From: a virus
Virus record (IMG/VR): IMGVR_UViG_3300046794_000603
Coordinates: 1 to 41,242 of that record
Direction: 5' to 3' (one strand)
DNA length: 41,242 bases
Part shown: positions 37,887 to 41,242 of the stretch, piece by piece
Position numbering within the stretch: the first letter of the stretch is position 1
Layout of the letters: each line of letters starts with the position of its first letter
The notes under the pieces: generated by a model
What the model was told of the DNA's origin: nothing
Database searches by the model: none
What the model saw: only the letters and a program-made list of their open reading frames with translations
Program-made: the position numbers and the translations under genes

Positions 37887-38390
37887 TTAGGGCTTCGGGT
37901 AATTGGCGGTGGAATCCCGCAACCAGAGGTCGAATCCGATGCGGAACGTCGGACCGAAGTCCGTCAAAGTTCCAGCCGCCACGAACGTATTGATGGTGAA
38001 GGTCGGCGCGCGCCCGCCAACTCCGAGGTTGGTCGGAAGGGTGACGATGCGGGCCTGGTTCGTGACGAGTCCTCCAGAGGGCGGGTTCACGTACGCGTTC
38101 CAGGCCTGCGCGTCGATGTAGGAATCCTCCAGCGTCAACGTGTAGACACCGGCACTTACCCAGATGATGCCGGGCACGGAGATGATTCCGGGTTGGGCCT
38201 GAGGCTTCAGCGCCATGATGCCCTGTTGGTTGGGTGCGTATCCGAATCCCAAGCCCTTCACGCTTGTAGGGTCGAAAGCGCCGTTGGCGCCCGCACCGCC
38301 TACGCCTGTCGGAGCTGCGAAGCTCCCGAAAATGTGGACCGCCCGCTTTTGAAGCTGGAGGTGGCCACGCTCATAATCTCGATTGCTCAT
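37887..38390 (-). CDS. Capsid-associated structural protein (167 aa)
   Basis: An excellent ribosome site (AGGAGG, 7 bases before ATG). After a charged head (MSNRDYERGHLQLQKR) it is beta-rich and Gly-containing (GLGFGYAPNQQGIMAL, GIIWVSAGVYTLTLEDSYIDAQAWNAYV, FRIGFDLWLRD). Directly downstream of the capsid gene with strong translation signals, it is a good candidate for a capsid decoration or head-fibre protein. Not recognised at family level. Confidence 0.7.
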   Translation of the reverse strand: MSNRDYERGHLQLQKRAVHIFGSFAAPTGVGGAGANGAFDPTSVKGLGFGYAPNQQGIMALKPQAQPGIISVPGIIWVSAGVYTLTLEDSYIDAQAWNAYVNPPSGGLVTNQARIVTLPTNLGVGGRAPTFTINTFVAAGTLTDFGPTFRIGFDLWLRDSTANYPKP

Positions 38391-38416
38391 TTGGTTTCCT
38401 CCTAGGATTTATTCCA

Positions 38417-38445
38417 GACCCTGAGTCCTTACGGACTACCAGGTC
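38417..38445 (-). terminator. Hairpin spanning the capsid stop codon
   Basis: Minus strand: AGTCC-GTAA-GGACT with a GNRA tetraloop, extended after a 2-base bulge by GACCTG/CAGGGTC. The capsid TAG lies in the stem. There is no U-tract, so complete termination is unlikely. A stable 3' hairpin could protect the capsid message or reduce read-through into the tail genes. Confidence 0.45.
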
Positions 38446-39671
38446 CCGTGGAGGTTGTAACCCGGGGCTTCGTTGCCGTAGTTGAAGTAGCCGCCCATGC
38501 GCCACTGGTAACCGTCGTTGTTCGCTTCACGGAGCATCTTGATGCCGTCGTCATCGAGGATACGCGGAACGCCCTTTGCCGACTTGAGGACCCAAGTATC
38601 CATTTCAAGCAGAGCGAATTGGCCGCGCGGGATGTTGATGTCGCTGAGGACTTTAATCGTACTATCAGGCCCCTCAATCTGAAGAGCGCGGAAGCCGATG
38701 TCGCCATCCGTGCTGTTTACGGGCTCGTAGCAAGCCTTCGTGCCCAAGGACTTCACCAAGTCAGCGCGGTCCAGGTTGTTGATGAAGCAGGTGAGGTCTT
38801 CTGCCCCTTCTCGAGACGCCAACTCGGCGGCATCGATGATGGTTTCCTCCTTGTTCCCGCCGTTGCCGTTGTAGCGAATGCCCGCGAGGCGGACCACATC
38901 GACGCTTCGATCCACACCGAAGTGGTTATCGCCAGCAACAGGCGCAACTGCCGGAATCCAGCGGAAGACGCCCGCCGGGCCGAGCGAATAGTCGCCGTTC
39001 CGGAAGAGGAAGTCTGCGACGGTCGCTCCCGTGACGGTATTGATGTTCGCGTTGAAGGTGATGGTGCCCGCCGTGCGGTCGACGGCGATAACCGTCAAAG
39101 GCCCGTTGGCTCGAACGCCGGCGAGCGCACCGCCGTTGTTGTACCCATCGTCCAAGCTGAAGTCGACCTTCATCTGGACTTCGAAGCCGACGATGTCCGC
39201 CGCCTGCAAAAGCGTACCGACTGCAGTGGCCACGGACGCATTGGCAAGCTGTCCGCGTTGCCCGCCTCCGTTGCGCCATGCGCAAATCTGGAGGGAGCGA
39301 TTCAGGTTCCGCATAGAACCTTCCATTTCGCCGCGGAGGGTGTTATAAATAGTGTTCTCGTCACCGTCGCCCGCGGCGAGAGCTTCGCCGGAGATGCCGG
39401 AGACCTGATAGTCCTTGGCGCGCGTCAGAAGGAAGCCAACATCCGACGAGCTGGTCGCATTGGCTTGCGCAATCGGCAGACTGAAGCTTCCTCCTTGCGG
39501 GGCGCCGTACCGAAGCGAGATACGGGCGTTATTGCCGCCGAACTTTTCGTCCTTCCGAATCATCGCCGTGAACGGCGCCTTTCGGTAGAACATTTGATGA
39601 AAGACCTTTTGGTCGTAGCGCGTCTTCAGAATATTCGTCAGCGCTGCGATTGTTGCGTCACCTGCGGGCAT
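38436..39671 (-). CDS. Major capsid protein (411 aa)
   Basis: Strong ribosome site (GAGGTGAT, about 5 bases before ATG). The N-terminal arm (ILKTRYDQKVFHQMFYRKAPFTAMIRKDEKFGG) and the domain order are those of podovirus capsids: an axial-type region around NRSLQICAWRNGGG, a long beta-rich insertion at about 165-265, and the C-terminal DINIPRGQFALLEMDTW...DDDGIKMLREANND. The HK97 fold is expected. It follows the scaffold gene directly and has the best expression signals in the late region. No protease gene or cleaved N-terminus is evident. Confidence 0.85.
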   Translation of the reverse strand: MPAGDATIAALTNILKTRYDQKVFHQMFYRKAPFTAMIRKDEKFGGNNARISLRYGAPQGGSFSLPIAQANATSSSDVGFLLTRAKDYQVSGISGEALAAGDGDENTIYNTLRGEMEGSMRNLNRSLQICAWRNGGGQRGQLANASVATAVGTLLQAADIVGFEVQMKVDFSLDDGYNNGGALAGVRANGPLTVIAVDRTAGTITFNANINTVTGATVADFLFRNGDYSLGPAGVFRWIPAVAPVAGDNHFGVDRSVDVVRLAGIRYNGNGGNKEETIIDAAELASREGAEDLTCFINNLDRADLVKSLGTKACYEPVNSTDGDIGFRALQIEGPDSTIKVLSDINIPRGQFALLEMDTWVLKSAKGVPRILDDDGIKMLREANNDGYQWRMGGYFNYGNEAPGYNLHGTW

Positions 39672-39718
39672 GAAATCACCTCAGACAGAACGGGGTAGAA
39701 ACCAGAGCAACCAGTGAG

Positions 39719-40684
39719 TTACTTTTTGCTCGCATGTGCGATTGCATCGGCCTGAGAAGCTTTTCGGAGGGCGGCCAAATCGGCCTCAATCTCCTGCTCC
39801 CGGGTCTGATACTTGTTGGCACTTACGGGCGGTTTCCCCTTTGCTGGCGGGGTGACCTTGCCGGGAATTACAGCAGCCGGCGCCGCGGGTGATGGTGGAG
39901 CTGCGCCGAGGTATGCACTTCGGCGCGTCTCTCTATCACTATGTACTTTTTGCGCTTTACTTTCAAGATAAAGTGCAACTTCTCGGCCAGTCCAATACTT
40001 GTTATTGGCCTTGCCCCACTCGTGCACTTCGCGAGCTTGTTGAAATATCTCGTTTTGGGAGTATTCCGAATTTAGATACTTGAACTCTTTGGCCTGTTCG
40101 CCTTGCGTCATCCAAAGGGTAATGTTTTGGAGGGCGTTGTACTCCTGCCCCTTCTGAATCTCGGCGACTCGGCGCTGCTCCTCTTCCTCACGCGCTTTGG
40201 ATGCAGCGGTCTGGCCCTGCTTGAACTCCTCGAACTCCGATGCTTGCTTCTCGAGCTGCTTCCGGAGAGCAATGACCTCGGCTTCGGGCGTCCCCTGAGC
40301 GACCAGTTCACGGAGGTGTGCAGTCGCGTCGACCCCCGGACGGAGGAGCGGATTGCCCGTCTTCAACTCCTGAAGCTCCTTGCGGAGCGCGGCTATTTCT
40401 TCCTGGCGCGCCTTCTCCGCGGCGGAGGAAGATTCCGCATGCGTCTTCTTCTCATGCTCGAACGCCTGGCGCTGGCGATGAAGCTCGTCGCTCTTGCGCT
40501 TCACGCGCTCCAGCCGGTGGTGCTCCTCGGCGCGGACGCGGGCAGCTTTGGCCGCCTCGCCCGGCGTCAACGGCTCGGCAGGAATCTCGGGCGCTGCATT
40601 TGCCGGAGGCGCCGCGGGCTCCGGAGGGGTTGCGGGCGCTGAAATCTCTGCGGGAACGCTGGTCCCCGGTGCTTGCATGGTCAT
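39719..40684 (-). CDS. Scaffolding protein (321 aa)
   Basis: Starts in an ATGA overlap with the portal stop. Residues 1-45 are Pro/Ala-rich, 46-190 a long, very charged coiled coil (RAEEHHRLERVKRKSDELHRQ, SEFEEFKQGQTAASKAREEE). A small helical domain follows (NALQNITLWMTQGEQAKEFKYL), and the tail is basic. High charge, coiled coil and place between portal and capsid are diagnostic of phage scaffolds, which template prohead assembly and leave before packaging. A second Met two codons later is a possible start. Confidence 0.85.
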   Translation of the reverse strand: MTMQAPGTSVPAEISAPATPPEPAAPPANAAPEIPAEPLTPGEAAKAARVRAEEHHRLERVKRKSDELHRQRQAFEHEKKTHAESSSAAEKARQEEIAALRKELQELKTGNPLLRPGVDATAHLRELVAQGTPEAEVIALRKQLEKQASEFEEFKQGQTAASKAREEEEQRRVAEIQKGQEYNALQNITLWMTQGEQAKEFKYLNSEYSQNEIFQQAREVHEWGKANNKYWTGREVALYLESKAQKVHSDRETRRSAYLGAAPPSPAAPAAVIPGKVTPPAKGKPPVSANKYQTREQEIEADLAALRKASQADAIAHASKK

Positions 40685-41242
40685 GTAGGCATCACTCCGT
40701 TAGCGCCCGGGGGCGGCATTGGTGCGCCAGGAGCCATTGGGCCCCCGGCAGTTGGCATAGGAATTGGTCCACCCGGGTTCATCCCGGGAGGAGCGCCAGG
40801 CCCCATTCCGGGAGGAGGCGGCGGAGGAGCGGGCGGCTTCATCAAGCGGTTGCACTTGTCGATGAAGTCCTGGACGACGCCCAGGTAGGTGTCGTCGACC
40901 CCACGAAGCTCGGCCATGTTGCGCATCTCGGTCGCCAGCTCGGCGGCCTCCGCGAGGTTCAGTGCGGGGTGAGGCTCGTAGGCCCCCTCGCCGCGGAGCA
41001 TCATGCCGACCTTCTTCTCAACGAGCTTTCGCGACGCTTCCTTGCGCTTCCTGATTTGCATGAGGTCAGCCATGCCAACCATCTCGAGCACATCGGCCGG
41101 CGTGAACTCCCCAATCTGGAGGAGGTCCTGAGCAGTAGAGAGTTTCCCTGCCAAGGTTCCCGGCAGAGCAGAAGTGGCTTCGACGTACATCACGAAGTCG
41201 TCCGGCTTGGGCAATTCCTTCCAGTCAACGGACTCGAAGCCG
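40681..41242 (-). CDS. Portal protein, C-terminal part (joins 1-1548)
   Basis: This frame is open at the right end because the circle was cut here; 41116-41242 repeats bases 1-127. The unique part (40681-41115) encodes the last 144 residues. It has a helical region LLQIGEFTPADVLEMVGMADLMQIRKRKEASRKLV-type, a segment with TEMRNMAELRGVDDTYLG, and a tail of about 50 residues that is almost only Pro, Gly, Met and Ala (PPAPPPPPPGMGPGAPPG and onward). Such low-complexity tails are unusual on portals and may be disordered inside the head. The stop overlaps the scaffold ATG. Confidence 0.85.
   Translation of the reverse strand, partial: GFESVDWKELPKPDDFVMYVEATSALPGTLAGKLSTAQDLLQIGEFTPADVLEMVGMADLMQIRKRKEASRKLVEKKVGMMLRGEGAYEPHPALNLAEAAELATEMRNMAELRGVDDTYLGVVQDFIDKCNRLMKPPAPPPPPPGMGPGAPPGMNPGGPIPMPTAGGPMAPGAPMPPPGANGVMPT
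41116..41242. repeat. Terminal direct repeat, right copy (assembly overlap)
   Basis: Identical to 1-127. The coding frame of the portal is the same in both copies, so removing one gives an uninterrupted circular map of 41,115 bp. Confidence 0.95.

Noticed and set aside
38448-39698. Plus-strand ORF (416 codons) opposite the capsid gene
   Set aside because: Antisense to a clear capsid gene with strong expression signals; no recognisable domain.
1-41242. Lysogeny genes, phage RNA polymerase, CRISPR array, insertion sequences
   Set aside because: No integrase, excisionase, transposase, single-subunit RNA polymerase or regular repeat-spacer array could be seen on either strand.

Overview
This window is one complete, circularly assembled genome of a tailed dsDNA bacteriophage. 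The first 127 bases are repeated exactly as the last 127, so the unit length is 41,115 bp and the portal gene is only cut by where the circle was opened. The virion genes suggest a short-tailed (podovirus-like) phage: terminase, portal, scaffold, capsid, a short adaptor protein, a nozzle-like tail protein, three large internal or ejection-type proteins and a tailspike, with no tape-measure, sheath or tube genes. I see no integrase, CI-type immunity region or phage RNA polymerase, so a lytic, host-sigma-dependent phage is the simplest reading. The host cannot be named. Purine-rich Shine-Dalgarno sites and two lipoprotein genes fit a Gram-negative host, but this is inference.

Layout: almost everything is read on the minus strand, from a divergent control point at about 17.4 kb leftwards through position 1, across the junction, and on to 20.6 kb. 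Only a small island (17,419-20,582) is on the plus strand: a ribbon-helix-helix-like regulator, a Cas4/RecB-like nuclease, a small zinc-finger-like protein, an SNF2-type helicase and a 30-residue ORF. On the minus strand from 17.4 kb come a VirE-type primase-helicase, an AT-rich origin candidate (16,061-16,145), a Sak4-like recombination ATPase with a DUF669-like partner, a tRNA-like element, a small membrane protein, DUF3310, ThyX, and many tiny genes joined by 4-base ATGA/GTGA overlaps. The DNA polymerase follows, in pieces: an ORF joining a uracil-DNA-glycosylase-like domain to Exo I and Exo II of the proofreading domain, then an unrelated 81-codon ORF, then an ORF with Exo III and the polymerase domain. 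Packaging follows (HTH-type TerS candidate, small genes, TerL), then portal, scaffold, capsid, tail and ejection proteins, tailspike, two holin-like proteins, a lipoprotein and a lysozyme-like endolysin.

Regulation: three genes (starts at 8,686, 10,499 and 18,898) share an unusually exact layout. Each has TTGACTCT, a 16-17 base spacer, a TANNNN hexamer, exactly 7 bases, then ATG. This would start the transcript at or next to the start codon (leaderless mRNA). The two divergent promoters at 17.4 kb overlap each other and are built almost the same way.

The points most worth following are the split UDG-exonuclease/polymerase with its intervening gene and substituted UDG motifs, the leaderless promoter family, the structured gene-free stretch at 8.7-9.1 kb, and the Peptidase S74 domain in the middle of a virion protein.
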